From NCBI RefSeq assembly GCF_900156415.1, contig NZ_FTNM01000001.1, forward strand, positions 496,001 through 560,000: 64,000 bases of DNA, in the 5' to 3' direction. Positions within the stretch are counted from its first letter, which is position 1, and every line of letters begins with the position of its first letter. Under the pieces are notes generated by a model. The model was given only the letters and a program-made list of their open reading frames with translations. It ran no database searches and was not told the DNA's origin. The DNA comes from Pontibacter lucknowensis. GTDB taxonomy: Bacteria > Bacteroidota > Bacteroidia > Cytophagales > Hymenobacteraceae. Below are positions 43,800-52,639 of this stretch, one piece after another. Made by a program: the position numbers and the translations under genes.

Positions 43800-44927
43800 T
43801 TATTTTGTAAACTTCACGTCGTTATACTTGGACGTGATGTTGATAGAGCCTTTGGAAGTTGAGTTACCATACTTGCCTTTATACTCCGCTGAAGTATGGC
43901 CTTTCTCCAGAGTGGTAAACTTCACGAGGTTGCGATCCACTTGAAACTCTGCAAACTGTACATTGACATTAAAATCGAATGCTGAATCATCCTCAAAGTG
44001 CAGTTGGATTGGAGTATAACCACTGTTGAGTGAGATGTTCTTGAAATTCTTTTTCACATTGTCAATCTTAAAGGAGCTGTATTTTACATCCATTTCCAAT
44101 ACTTCGGATAGATTGCCAATCTTTAGATCACTGTACTTCACAGAGCCGTTTATACCATTCGTATTGCTCAGACTAAGGGTAGAATACGCCAGATCCACAT
44201 TGCCTTTGTTCAGGTATCCGATGGTGTTTGGAATGCTTCGGCAATACGAAGCTTTAATTGAGTTGGAAGAGTTCGTCAAATTACCTGCCTTAAAGGCACC
44301 GTAACGCACGTGAAGATCCACTTTGCCTTTCATGTCGGGAAGGTATACGTTACCAAAGCTATTCTTCACTACCAGGTTATTATCAGCTGGCATGTTCACC
44401 GTGTAGTTGACCTCGAAACTTTGGTGACGACCGTTAGAGTTCATAGACCCCATTTCAGTCTTCACAACAATGGTATTACCACTGCGGTTATCGCTTATAT
44501 TGATCTTGTTCAGCATCTCCTGCGCTGCCTGCTCTGAGTTGGCTCGGCTGACAATATCGACCTTTACCTGAATCTCGTTGCGGTTCCAGGTGCTTACGTG
44601 CACGTTGCCGAACTTATTATCGATATTCAGCACATCGGACTTGTTAACCTTGTAGGTCTTTTCAAAAGTTTTGCGCTTCTCAGAGCTATACGAATAAACC
44701 TCAGCTTCCTGCCAGCCTGAATGATGCGGCGGCACCACCACAGGAGGCGCTGGTGGCAAAGGAGGAGCAGGTGGCAGTGTCTGCTGCGCGTCAAGGGCTG
44801 GTGGCGCAGGTGGCATTTGGCTTGGGCAAGGCTCCGGCGCATAAGGCTGTGCCATGGCCAGGGCTGGCAGTATAACCAAAAGCGTAGCTATGTGGTAGCG
44901 CAATGATTTAAATAGTTGTCGTTCCAT
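43800..44927 (-). CDS. Secreted DUF4097/GIN-type beta-helix protein
   Basis: 375 aa with a signal peptide (about 1-26, LRYHIATLLVILPALAMA), a Pro-rich linker (about 29-70, MPPAPPALDA and LPPAPPLPPAPP), then repeated short beta-strand units with conserved Asn/Gly and Lys (VLNIDNKFGNVHV, NLVVKNSFGNVYL, KVDLHVRYGAFKAGN). This resembles the right-handed beta structure of DUF4097/GIN adhesin-like domains. It is the last gene of the sigma/anti-sigma operon, overlapping the anti-sigma gene by 20 nt. It is probably exported to the periplasm or surface and may be regulated by, or part of, the sigma pathway. Function unknown. Confidence 0.78.
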   Translation of the reverse strand: MERQLFKSLRYHIATLLVILPALAMAQPYAPEPCPSQMPPAPPALDAQQTLPPAPPLPPAPPVVVPPHHSGWQEAEVYSYSSEKRKTFEKTYKVNKSDVLNIDNKFGNVHVSTWNRNEIQVKVDIVSRANSEQAAQEMLNKINISDNRSGNTIVVKTEMGSMNSNGRHQSFEVNYTVNMPADNNLVVKNSFGNVYLPDMKGKVDLHVRYGAFKAGNLTNSSNSIKASYCRSIPNTIGYLNKGNVDLAYSTLSLSNTNGINGSVKYSDLKIGNLSEVLEMDVKYSSFKIDNVKKNFKNISLNSGYTPIQLHFEDDSAFDFNVNVQFAEFQVDRNLVKFTTLEKGHTSAEYKGKYGNSTSKGSINITSKYNDVKFTK

Positions 44928-45573
44928 TGTTCTGTGGTTCAGTAGTATCCTGTTCTTTTATAGCTTCTATTTTCTTGAGCACTTCCAACTGACGGTTCAG
45001 CACTTCGATCCGGATCTGCAGGTTTTGGATCATGGCCGCCATCACCTGGTCGGTGTTCGGCGTGGTATGTAATTGATTCTTGAGTTGGGTATAGCTGCTG
45101 TCGAGACGGGCCAGTTCGCGGTCTATGGCGCGTGTCTCATCCAAGCCCAGCACTTTCAGGTCGTATTCGCTTAGCTCTTCGCGTTTGCTGTTGATTTGGC
45201 TGGTGTAGTACACTTCCACCTCGGCCAGTTCTGGCGCCACCTGGTACACGGAAGGCTGCTCACCCACTGTAGTATTTGCGGCGATGATGTTAGTAGCAGT
45301 CGGGCTGTTCTGTTTCACCATCCAGAGGGTGATACCACAGGCCAGCAAGAGCACAATGGTGGCGGCCACCCTCATGAACATGAAGTCGGCAGTGAAGTTG
45401 AGTCGCTCCCCGAAGTTGATGCTGATCACCTTGGCTTCTTTGCGGGGCTTCTCCTCCAGTGCCTTTTGTGTATTCAGCTCGGAACAGATTTCCTGCCAAA
45501 GCTCCGGTCTGGGCTCGAACATGTCGAAGTCCTCCCGGTTTTCATTCACAAATTCCTTTAATCTATCTTTCAT
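44908..45573 (-). CDS. Membrane anti-sigma-like protein
   Basis: 221 aa from the ATG at 45571-45573 (MKDRLKEFVNENREDFDMFEPRPELWQEI), a start that puts it 27 nt after the sigma stop. An upstream ATG at 45594 adds seven residues. It has a cytoplasmic N-terminal part (about 1-60), one membrane helix (about 72-92, RVAATIVLLLACGITLWMV) and a periplasmic C-terminal part rich in charged coiled-coil sequence (about 115-205). Being encoded directly after an ECF sigma factor, it is probably the cognate anti-sigma factor. I do not see a clear zinc-binding HCC motif. Confidence 0.8.
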   Translation of the reverse strand: MKDRLKEFVNENREDFDMFEPRPELWQEICSELNTQKALEEKPRKEAKVISINFGERLNFTADFMFMRVAATIVLLLACGITLWMVKQNSPTATNIIAANTTVGEQPSVYQVAPELAEVEVYYTSQINSKREELSEYDLKVLGLDETRAIDRELARLDSSYTQLKNQLHTTPNTDQVMAAMIQNLQIRIEVLNRQLEVLKKIEAIKEQDTTEPQNNGTTTI

Positions 45574-45600
45574 CTCTCTTCTCTTTATAATCAACCACGG

Positions 45601-46158
45601 CTAGGCCATGGAATGTGTGTCTTTCATAATCTCCAGCAGCTTCTTGCGGGCCCGGCTGTACTGTGACTTCGAAGTGGACTCGCTTATACCCAGCACCTCT
45701 CCAATCTCGGCATGGTCGAAGCCTTCCAGCAGGTATAAACTCAGCACCACTCTGTAGCCATCAGGCAAGCGCTGTATGGCGCGGCGTACCTGCTCTACCT
45801 GCCACTCGGTATCATCATCATACTCCTCGTCAGGTATGTCCCCGGCGATGCGGTCTTCGAGCGGCACCAGTTCCGAGCGTCGCTTGCGTACCGCGTTTAC
45901 CGAGGCATTGATCACAATCCTTTTGAGCCAGCTCCCGAATGAAGCTTCTGCTTTATAAGAATGCAGGTTTTTGAAGGCGCTGATGAAGGCTTCCTGCAGC
46001 ACGTCCTCAGACTCGGCATAGTCGTTGGTGATGCGCATACTCACGTTAAACATGGCTTTGGAGTACAATTTGTACAGTTCGTACTGGGCACGGTTATCCC
46101 CTTCCCTGCAGCGCTGCACTACTTGTGCATTTACATCCTGAAAAGTGCCTTTTTCCAA
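45601..46158 (-). CDS. ECF-type RNA polymerase sigma factor
   Basis: A 185-aa group-4 sigma factor. Region 2 (about 15-85) includes YELYKLYSKAMFNVSMRITNDYAESEDVLQEAFISAFKNL and SFGSWLKRIVINASVNAVRKR. Region 4 (about 120-180) includes RAIQRLPDGYRVVLSLYLLEGFDHAEIGEVLGISESTSKSQYSRARKKL. Between them lies an acidic linker (DEEYDDDTEW). It heads a three-gene operon with the anti-sigma and the beta-structured secreted protein. Bacteroidota genomes carry many such units, often for surface or stress functions. Confidence 0.95.
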   Translation of the reverse strand: MEKGTFQDVNAQVVQRCREGDNRAQYELYKLYSKAMFNVSMRITNDYAESEDVLQEAFISAFKNLHSYKAEASFGSWLKRIVINASVNAVRKRRSELVPLEDRIAGDIPDEEYDDDTEWQVEQVRRAIQRLPDGYRVVLSLYLLEGFDHAEIGEVLGISESTSKSQYSRARKKLLEIMKDTHSMA

Positions 46159-46361
46159 AATCGCCTCGTTTATCGTTTTTTTTGCCTTGTTAGTCGACTT
46201 ATTCTCTTATTTCATCTTATATCTTTGCCTCCCCTTCCTACTTTCTGCACTAAAGACACAAGCGAATCCGTTGGGTTGCATCAAGTTGCAAAATATTTTT
46301 AAAATTTATCCGTTGCTCACAGTTGCATTACAACGCTTCACTTATTTGTCAGGTATGGTCA
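46159..46361. other. Intergenic region upstream of the sigma operon
   Basis: About 200 nt with no gene seen. It should hold the promoter of the sigma operon, but no convincing TAnnTTTG element was found. Confidence 0.4.
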
Positions 46362-46392
46362 CAAAAAAGCCAGCTCCGGATGGAGCTGGCTT
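46362..46392 (-). terminator. Terminator of the ALDH7 gene
   Basis: Arms AAGCCAGCTCC (46367-46377) and GGAGCTGGCTT (46382-46392) pair perfectly, followed on the minus strand by a T run. It lies 150 nt beyond the ALDH stop, after the repeat at 46398. Confidence 0.9.
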
Positions 46393-46397
46393 AGTAT

Positions 46398-46541
46398 GAA
46401 TCAGGATTTTCAGGATTACGATAGATAGGATTGAGTATGTCTTCTGAAATAGATTACTGGTTCAAAATTCAATATGTGTTACGCTTAGCACAAAGGTTAT
46501 CCAATCCTGTCCATCCTAAAAAATCCGCCAAATCCTGATCC
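46398..46541. repeat. Dispersed intergenic repeat, family B, copy 2
   Basis: The left end holds AATCAGGATTTTCAGGATT and the right end AATCCTGTCCATCC and AAATCCTGATCC, the inverted counterpart. This is the same arrangement as at 1815-2011. It lies between the ALDH7 stop and its terminator, so it is transcribed as a 3' untranslated region. Confidence 0.6.
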
Positions 46542-48116
46542 TTAATCCATAATATCAAACTTGATACCCTGCGCCAGTGGCAGTTCGCGGCTGTAGTTGA
46601 TGGTGTTGGTTTGACGACGCATGTAGATTCTCCAGGCATCGGAACCAGACTCGCGGCCGCCCCCTGTGTCTTTCTCACCACCAAAAGCTCCGCCGATCTC
46701 AGCACCAGACGTACCAATATTTACGTTAGCAATGCCGCAGTCAGAGCCCCAATGGCTTAAGAAGGCCTCTGTCTCCAGCATGTTCGTCGAGAAAATAGAA
46801 GAAGAAAGGCCCTGCTTCACTCCGTTTTGAATTTCAATGGCATTGTCTACGCCTCCGCTATACCTGATCAGGTATAGGATTGGCGCAAAGGTTTCTTCCT
46901 GCACCATGTGGTAGTGATTCTCGGCTTCTACTATGGCTGGCGTCACATAGGTTCCGGTTGCGTATTGTTCGCCTTCCAGCACTTCACCACCAGTCAATAG
47001 CTTACCACCTTCTTTCTGCACTTCTTCCAATGCATTCCGGAAGGCCTTTACAGCGTCTTTATCGATGAGCGGCCCAACCAGCGTGGTATCGCTCAGCGGG
47101 TGACCAATCGGCAGGTTCGGGTAGATTTTGAGCAAACGGTCGCGTACCTGATCAAAAATATTTTCGTGGATGATCAAACGGCGGGTAGAGGTACAGCGCT
47201 GTCCGCAGGTACCCACGGCACCGAACACCACGGCACGAAGCGCCATTTCAATGTCGGCATTCTCTGTCATGATGATGGCATTGTTACCACCTAACTCCAG
47301 CAGCGACTTGCCCAGACGAGCACCAACGGCCTCGCCCACTTTCTTGCCCATACGGGTAGAGCCTGTAGCAGATACCAGTGGCACGCGGGTGTCATGCGCC
47401 ATCAGGCTGCCGATCTCAGCATCACCGATGATCACATTGAATATACCTTCCGGCAATTCGTTGTCGGCCAGCACGTCGCGGATGATGTGCTGACAGGCGA
47501 TGGCGGTAAGAGGTGTTTTCTCAGATGGTTTCCAGATGGTCACGTCGCCGCAAACAGCGGCCAGCATGGCGTTCCAACTCCAAACGGCTACCGGGAAGTT
47601 GAAGGCTGAGATAACGCCCACGATGCCCAGCGGATGGTACTGCTCGTACATGCGGTGCTGCGGACGCTCAGAGTGCATCGTGTAGCCGTGCAACTGGCGA
47701 GACAAACCAACAGCGAAGTCGCAGATGTCGATCATCTCCTGTACTTCGCCAAGGCCTTCCTGCAGGATCTTGCCCATTTCGTAGCTCACCAATTTGCCCA
47801 GCGCCTCTTTGTGCTCACGCAGCTTGTTTCCAATCTGGCGTACAACCTCGCCTCGTTTCGGTGCCGGCATCTGGCGCCATACCTTAAAGGCTTCCTGAGC
47901 GGTGCTTACCACTTGCTCGTAGTTGTCGGCATTGGCCATGTTCACGGTCGCAATCAGGTTGCCATCGGCTGGGGAATAAATATCGCGGGTAGTGTTATTT
48001 TCGCCGCCCCATTTCAGGCCAGTGCTGTAGGCTGGGTTCAGTTCTTTTATACCTAGCTGCTGCAGCACATCGGCAATCGCTTTCGTCAATGGCAGCTCAT
48101 CTATGGTCTGTTTCAT
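46542..48116 (-). CDS. ALDH7-type aldehyde dehydrogenase (aminoadipate-semialdehyde type)
   Basis: A 524-aa NAD(P)+ aldehyde dehydrogenase of the antiquitin/AmaB branch, which oxidises L-2-aminoadipate 6-semialdehyde (piperideine-6-carboxylate) in lysine breakdown. GVISAFNFPVAVWSWNAMLA, the glycine motif SATGSTRMGKKVGEAV, catalytic Glu in LELGGNNAI and catalytic Cys in FGAVGTCGQRCTSTRR are visible. The C-terminal part GTSGAEIGGAFGGEKDTGGGRESGSDAW is the family signature. It is monocistronic. A 20-nt palindrome made of two octamers (46858-46877) lies within the coding sequence. Confidence 0.9.
   Translation of the reverse strand: MKQTIDELPLTKAIADVLQQLGIKELNPAYSTGLKWGGENNTTRDIYSPADGNLIATVNMANADNYEQVVSTAQEAFKVWRQMPAPKRGEVVRQIGNKLREHKEALGKLVSYEMGKILQEGLGEVQEMIDICDFAVGLSRQLHGYTMHSERPQHRMYEQYHPLGIVGVISAFNFPVAVWSWNAMLAAVCGDVTIWKPSEKTPLTAIACQHIIRDVLADNELPEGIFNVIIGDAEIGSLMAHDTRVPLVSATGSTRMGKKVGEAVGARLGKSLLELGGNNAIIMTENADIEMALRAVVFGAVGTCGQRCTSTRRLIIHENIFDQVRDRLLKIYPNLPIGHPLSDTTLVGPLIDKDAVKAFRNALEEVQKEGGKLLTGGEVLEGEQYATGTYVTPAIVEAENHYHMVQEETFAPILYLIRYSGGVDNAIEIQNGVKQGLSSSIFSTNMLETEAFLSHWGSDCGIANVNIGTSGAEIGGAFGGEKDTGGGRESGSDAWRIYMRRQTNTINYSRELPLAQGIKFDIMD
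46858..46877. repeat. Palindrome of two opposed TATACCTG octamers
   Basis: TATACCTG at 46859-46866 and its inverse CAGGTATA at 46869-46876 abut through AT, making a perfect 20-bp palindrome inside the ALDH7 coding sequence. It encodes LYLIRYS on the coding strand. Confidence 0.9.
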
Positions 48117-48230
48117 AATTTTACCTGTGTTTTGAGTTAAAGGTGTTGTAACTGTGATCTACAGTAGCGAGCTGACGTGCAGACCGCTCTGCTGCATGAA
48201 GATAGGCCTTTTTTCTCTTCTATTAAAACA

Positions 48231-48264
48231 AAAAAGCTTCTGCCATGCATGGCAGAAGCTTTTT
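48231..48264 (-). terminator. Terminator of the HtrA gene
   Basis: A perfect palindrome with AAAAAGCTTCTGCCATG and CATGGCAGAAGCTTTTT arms. The T run serves the minus strand, 17 nt after the stop codon. Confidence 0.93.
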
Positions 48265-48280
48265 ATGCTATAGTTAGGTC

Positions 48281-49774
48281 TTAGCGCTTTCCGATCGGAT
48301 AGTAGGCTTTCAGACCGTCAGGGTATACACCCTCAATATAAACAATGCCGGTCTCAAAGTTCTTCAGGTGGCGCTCCACATCGGAAGGCACGTTCACCGC
48401 ATACTTATCGATGCGTGTAATGATGAAACCGTCTTTCATTCCAGTGTCGCGGAACTTGCTTTTGGCAACGTTCGCGATCTTGGCGCCACCGTCTATACCT
48501 AGCTTGTTCATTTCCTGCTTGCTCACTGCCTCAAATGTAGCACCGTCAAAGGTTACGGAGTTGGCAGTGCTACGCTTCGAAATCTCGGTGCTGTTATTCA
48601 GGTTCTTCAGTGTTACATTGGCTGTGCGACTCTTACCATCACGCAGGTATTCCACTTTCACTTTATCACCAGGACGGTAGCGGGCCACCTGCTCCAGCAA
48701 CTGCGAAGAGCGGGCTACTTTCACATCGTTGATCGCTGTAATTACGTCACCATTGCGAAGACCAGCTTCTTTGGCGCCACCTTCTTCTACTTCAGCCAAA
48801 TACACACCATTCAGCGTGCTCAGGTTTTTCTCTTTTGCCAGGGCAGCATCAATTTCTTGAATGCGGGCTCCTAACAGGGCACGCTGCACTTCGCCATACT
48901 TGAGAAGGTCATCTACAACTTTGCTCACAATAGCCGAAGGCACAGCAAAAGAATAACCGGCAAAAGAGCCTGTCTGCGATGCAATAGCGGTATTTATACC
49001 TACAAGATCACCATTCAAGTTTACCAGAGCTCCCCCACTGTTACCCGGGTTCACAGCCGCATCTGTCTGAATAAATGACTCGATGCTCAGGTCGCGGTTT
49101 TGGGTAGTGCGCAGAATGTTAATGTTGCGCCCCTTGGCACTCACGATACCAGCTGTTACTGTAGAGGTCAGGTTCATCGGGTTACCTACAGCCAGCACCC
49201 ACTCCCCTACCTGCAGATCGTCAGAGTTACCGTAGCGTATTACTGGCAATTTGTCCGCGTTGATCTTCAACAGCGCCAAATCAGTGGTAGGATCGGTACC
49301 TACCAGTGTGGCTTCAAACTTACGCTTATCATCCAGCGTCACTTCTATTTTGTCGGCACGGTCGATTACGTGGTTGTTGGTCACGATGTAGCCGTTAGAG
49401 GCAATGATTACGCCGGAACCGGAACCCATCTGAGGGCCACGCGGTACACGCTCTCCAAAGCCGTCGCCAAAGAACTCACGCAGGAACGGGTCCATGGGCG
49501 TATTACTGCGCTGTGCCGTGCGCGCACTATACTCGGTCATCACGTGCACCACGGCAGGGGTAGTTACTTGCGCTGCTTTTATAAAATTAAGACCTTCCGG
49601 TACGATCACATCGCTGCTGCGCATATCGCTCGTGTAGCGTACGGTCGGATACTGCTGTTGAGTCTCTACTCCCTGCGGACTATCATTCTCCAGCAACTTA
49701 TAGCTGCCTACTGCCACACCGCCGCCCATCAGCGCCGAAAGTGTGAGGCCAACAATAAACTGTTTCGTCTTCAT
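48281..49774 (-). CDS. HtrA/DegP-type periplasmic serine protease
   Basis: A 497-aa envelope protease and chaperone. It has an N-terminal signal/anchor (about 6-25, FIVGLTLSALMGGGVAVGSY) and a trypsin-like domain with the triad His135 (NNHVI), Asp165 (TDLAL) and Ser246 (GNSGGAL). A first PDZ domain (about 300-385, GVYLAEVEEGGAKEAGLRNGDVITAI) and a second, less conserved PDZ (about 405-497, with IANVAKSKFRDTGMKDGFIITRID) follow. It degrades misfolded envelope proteins. It has an unusual strong Shine-Dalgarno (AGGAGGAG at 49783-49790). Its neighbour upstream is the small heat-shock gene. Confidence 0.96.
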   Translation of the reverse strand: MKTKQFIVGLTLSALMGGGVAVGSYKLLENDSPQGVETQQQYPTVRYTSDMRSSDVIVPEGLNFIKAAQVTTPAVVHVMTEYSARTAQRSNTPMDPFLREFFGDGFGERVPRGPQMGSGSGVIIASNGYIVTNNHVIDRADKIEVTLDDKRKFEATLVGTDPTTDLALLKINADKLPVIRYGNSDDLQVGEWVLAVGNPMNLTSTVTAGIVSAKGRNINILRTTQNRDLSIESFIQTDAAVNPGNSGGALVNLNGDLVGINTAIASQTGSFAGYSFAVPSAIVSKVVDDLLKYGEVQRALLGARIQEIDAALAKEKNLSTLNGVYLAEVEEGGAKEAGLRNGDVITAINDVKVARSSQLLEQVARYRPGDKVKVEYLRDGKSRTANVTLKNLNNSTEISKRSTANSVTFDGATFEAVSKQEMNKLGIDGGAKIANVAKSKFRDTGMKDGFIITRIDKYAVNVPSDVERHLKNFETGIVYIEGVYPDGLKAYYPIGKR

Positions 49775-49782
49775 GTATTGAA

Positions 49783-49790
49783 CTCCTCCT
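49783..49790 (-). promoter_or_regulatory. Strong ribosome binding site of the HtrA gene
   Basis: AGGAGGAG on the minus strand ends 8 nt before the ATG. Most genes in this window have no Shine-Dalgarno, as is usual in Bacteroidota. Confidence 0.8.
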
Positions 49791-49901
49791 GATTGGTGAA
49801 TATCTAATATTAAGGATTATATATATAACAAACCTATAACGCTAATATACTATACGGTGGTATACAAGGTCAAGGCAATTCGCATTCTTTAACATTTCTA
49901 T

Positions 49902-49940
49902 AACAAAAAAGAGGCCAGTTTAGGTGGCCTCTTTTTTGTT
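49902..49940 (-). terminator. Terminator of the Hsp20 gene
   Basis: Sixteen-base perfect arms (49902-49917 and 49925-49940, core AGAGGCCA/TGGCCTCT) around a 7-nt loop, with T run on the minus strand. Confidence 0.95.
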
Positions 49941-49951
49941 ATTCGCTGTTC

Positions 49952-50458
49952 TTATTTTTCTCTTCCGTTCTCAGTGGCTGAGGCTGCCACTCGCTTTTGT
50001 TTCGCTGGCTGCTTCGCTTCCTCCCCACCTGAGATTGTGATCTGGCGCTTCATCGTTTTCTGCTCGTCTTTTGGCACGTTCACCACGAGCACACCGTCCT
50101 GCAGTTGTGCAGATATCTTGTCTGCATTTACATTGTCAGGCAGATAGAAAGAGCGGGAGAAAGTACCGTACTGTGTTTCCAGCATCTGGTAGCGACGCCC
50201 TTCCTCTTTCTTCTCAAAGCGGCGCTCACCCGAAATCGTTAGCTTACCTTCCTGGAAATCGATCGAGATGTCCTCTTTGCGAATACCTGGCAAGGCTACT
50301 TCAATTTCGTAACCGTTCTCGGTTTCGCAGGCATCGACATGTGGTGTAAAACCTGCGAAGCCCCTTGAGTTTACAGACTCGTTGAAGAATCTGTCTAGCA
50401 TTGAACTGAAAGTCTGAGGCATGTCATCCTGCATGCCGTTATATTTTCTAAGTACCAT
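49952..50458 (-). CDS. Small heat-shock protein (Hsp20 family)
   Basis: A 168-aa cytosolic holdase. It has a short N-terminal region with SMLDRFFNESV, an alpha-crystallin domain (about 42-140, HVDACETENGYEIEVALPGIRKEDISIDFQEGKLTISGERR and DNVNADKISAQLQDGVLVVNVPK), and a Lys/Ala-rich C-tail (PAKQKRVAASATENGREK). The C-terminal IxI motif appears as RQITISG. It starts after an AGGAGGT Shine-Dalgarno at 50463-50469. It is monocistronic, just upstream of the HtrA gene in the same direction. Confidence 0.95.
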   Translation of the reverse strand: MVLRKYNGMQDDMPQTFSSMLDRFFNESVNSRGFAGFTPHVDACETENGYEIEVALPGIRKEDISIDFQEGKLTISGERRFEKKEEGRRYQMLETQYGTFSRSFYLPDNVNADKISAQLQDGVLVVNVPKDEQKTMKRQITISGGEEAKQPAKQKRVAASATENGREK

Positions 50459-50462
50459 AACT

Positions 50463-50469
50463 ACCTCCT
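50463..50469 (-). promoter_or_regulatory. Strong ribosome binding site of the Hsp20 gene
   Basis: AGGAGGT on the minus strand, preceded by an A-run, is 4 nt from the ATG. It is one of only two classical Shine-Dalgarno sequences noticed in the window. Confidence 0.8.
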
Positions 50470-50604
50470 TTTTTTAAGTTTTTGTTTTCACTTACAATCA
50501 GGATATAGCCAAAATTTTGCCAGTCGTATTATTTTATAAAATCATGAAATAATGTCATTTAATAAGCTCCTTAAAGCTGACGTTCCTGTCAATTTTTCAG
50601 AAAC

Positions 50605-51381
50605 TTAGTAGGTATAGCTGCCTGTAGAAACCGCTCTATTGATAGTGTATTTTAGCTCCAGGCCAAAGACGGGTGAAATGCGGTTGCGCTTCGTGGTATA
50701 GCCTTGCTCGATTAGCACCCCGTCTTCGTCATATTTTGGCCCCACCTCCACAAAGTAGTAATCGGTCTGGCGGAGGAAGTAAGGCGTGACACGAAACCGC
50801 TCGCTAATCTCGTAAGTGGCGTCCAATCTGAGACGGGTGCGATCGATGGTGCGTATCAACAATTCGTTTGTTTCTTCGCCGAACTCCTTCACCACAAACA
50901 TCTCGTAAGAAAGTGACGGCGTGATGAAGCGCTGCCCCAGCGGAAGGCGCTTGCCCAACTCTGCCATCAGCCTGAACCGTGCAAAAGGATCGCGTCGCTC
51001 CTGGTTCACGTAATCCAGCATCAGCTGTTTATTGAAATATAAGCCCTTGATGTTACCAGCATGACGGATAAAAGCCGAGGTAAAGTTACTCGAGGGCATG
51101 TCTTCCTTGGCATAGCGGAACATAGCACCCGCCAGCCAGTAATCCGTGAAGGCATGCTCATAACCCAGCGTGAACTCTATGCGTTCGAAGCTGCCCATGC
51201 CGTTGTAGCGCTCGTCAGTGTTGATGCGGTACTGATTCTGCAGAAACAGCAAACCATTATCGCCGAGGCCATAGCTCAGTTGCAACTCAGGCCAGATGGC
51301 AGTTGGTGCCTTTATTTTGCTTTGGGCGTTGCTTAGAAGCGGCAGCACTGCCAATGCGAGTATCAGGTATAGCTTTCTCAT
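50605..51381 (-). CDS. DUF2490-type outer-membrane protein
   Basis: 258 aa with a signal peptide (MRKLYLILALAVLPLLSNAQ). The mature part has alternating strands with aromatic ends (FERIEFTLGYEHAFTDYWLAG, RDPFARFRLMAELGKRL, RVTPYFLRQTDYYFV) and ends in VFGLELKYTI. It resembles the DUF2490 family of predicted outer-membrane barrels. It is 5 nt after the amidohydrolase gene, so probably co-transcribed with it. No function is established for the family. Confidence 0.78.
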   Translation of the reverse strand: MRKLYLILALAVLPLLSNAQSKIKAPTAIWPELQLSYGLGDNGLLFLQNQYRINTDERYNGMGSFERIEFTLGYEHAFTDYWLAGAMFRYAKEDMPSSNFTSAFIRHAGNIKGLYFNKQLMLDYVNQERRDPFARFRLMAELGKRLPLGQRFITPSLSYEMFVVKEFGEETNELLIRTIDRTRLRLDATYEISERFRVTPYFLRQTDYYFVEVGPKYDEDGVLIEQGYTTKRNRISPVFGLELKYTINRAVSTGSYTY

Positions 51382-51386
51382 AAATA

Positions 51387-52586
51387 TTATCGGTTTTCAG
51401 CTGCCAGTTCCTGCACGGCAATCCAGGCCATCAGGCCGATGCTGGTTTCCAGTGCTGCTTCGTCAATGTCAAATGTCGGGGTATGCACACCCGAAGTAAT
51501 GCCACGGTCCTCATTGCGAGTACCCAATCGGTAGAAGCAGGCGGCCACTTCCTGCGAGTAATAGGCAAAGTCCTCGGCTCCCATCCAAAGGTCCAAATCC
51601 ACTACATTGTCAGCTCCCAGGTATAGCGCTGCTGCCTCACGGGCACGCCCGGTCAGATCAGGGTCATTCTTCAGGAAAGGGTAGCCAAACTTAATGTCGA
51701 TGTCGCAGCTGCCGCCCATGCTTTCGCAAAGTCCCTCGGCCAGTTTGCGTATACGGCGGTGCGCCTCTTTGCGCCATACCTCATCCATGGTCCGGAAAGT
51801 GCCTTCTACCTTCACCTCATTCGGAATCACATTAGTAGCTCCCAAGGCCTCTACTTTTCCGAAAGAAAGCACTGTTGGTACCTTAGGACTGGCATGGCGG
51901 CTCACGATCTGCTGCAGGGCCACGATCAGGTGCGATGTGATCAACACCGGGTCCACATTGAGCTCTGGCAGGGCCGCGTGACCGCCCTTGCCTTTCACGG
52001 TGATGTAAATCTCGTCGGCGCTGGCCATGTACATACCTGACCTGAAACCGACCTTGCCGGCCGGTAGCATCGGGAACACGTGCTGACCAATTATACCTGT
52101 CGGAGCCGGTTGCTGCAGCACTCCCTCTTTGATCATGATGGAGGCGCCTCCCGGAAACTTCTCCTCTCCCGGCTGAAACACCAGCTTCACTGTGCCTTCA
52201 AACTCGTTGCGCAGCTCCTGCAGAATGCGGGCAGCTCCCAGCAAAGAAGCCGTGTGCACATCATGTCCGCAAGCATGCATCACGCCCTCATGCTTTGATT
52301 TGTAGTCTACGGCATTCTGTTCTGTGATCGGCAGTGCATCCAGGTCGGCACGCAGGGCAATGGTTTTACTTTCCGGCTTACGGCCTTTGATAAGCGCAAC
52401 CACTCCGGTGTTAGCCATGCGGGTAGTTTCCAGCCCGTAGCTTTGCAGCACCTGCTCCACGTAGGCAGCCGTATTGTGCTCTTCAAAGGAAAGCTCCGGA
52501 TTGGCGTGCAGGTGCCGGCGTATACCTACCGTGTCCTGGGTATAGGTTGTGGCCAGCTCTTTTATTTTCTGTGCTAATTGATTCAT
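51387..52586 (-). CDS. M20D amidohydrolase (N-acyl-amino-acid/hippurate hydrolase type)
   Basis: 399 aa from the ATG at 52584-52586 (MNQLAQKIKELATTYTQ). A cytosolic metallo-hydrolase with the M20D sequence: RRHLHANPELSFEE, catalytic RADLDALPI, metal ligands in HACGHDVHTA, and FQPGEEKFPGGA with the general-base Glu. A lid domain contains the GKGGHAALP motif. The family removes acyl groups from amino acids or conjugates (hippurate, indoleacetyl-amino acids, diaminopimelate). The substrate is unknown. Confidence 0.93.
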   Translation of the reverse strand: MNQLAQKIKELATTYTQDTVGIRRHLHANPELSFEEHNTAAYVEQVLQSYGLETTRMANTGVVALIKGRKPESKTIALRADLDALPITEQNAVDYKSKHEGVMHACGHDVHTASLLGAARILQELRNEFEGTVKLVFQPGEEKFPGGASIMIKEGVLQQPAPTGIIGQHVFPMLPAGKVGFRSGMYMASADEIYITVKGKGGHAALPELNVDPVLITSHLIVALQQIVSRHASPKVPTVLSFGKVEALGATNVIPNEVKVEGTFRTMDEVWRKEAHRRIRKLAEGLCESMGGSCDIDIKFGYPFLKNDPDLTGRAREAAALYLGADNVVDLDLWMGAEDFAYYSQEVAACFYRLGTRNEDRGITSGVHTPTFDIDEAALETSIGLMAWIAVQELAAENR

Positions 52587-52639
52587 GTAAGTAATAGGGC
52601 GACAGGCCATTGACTGACCTGGTAACTTCTGTCAAATAT

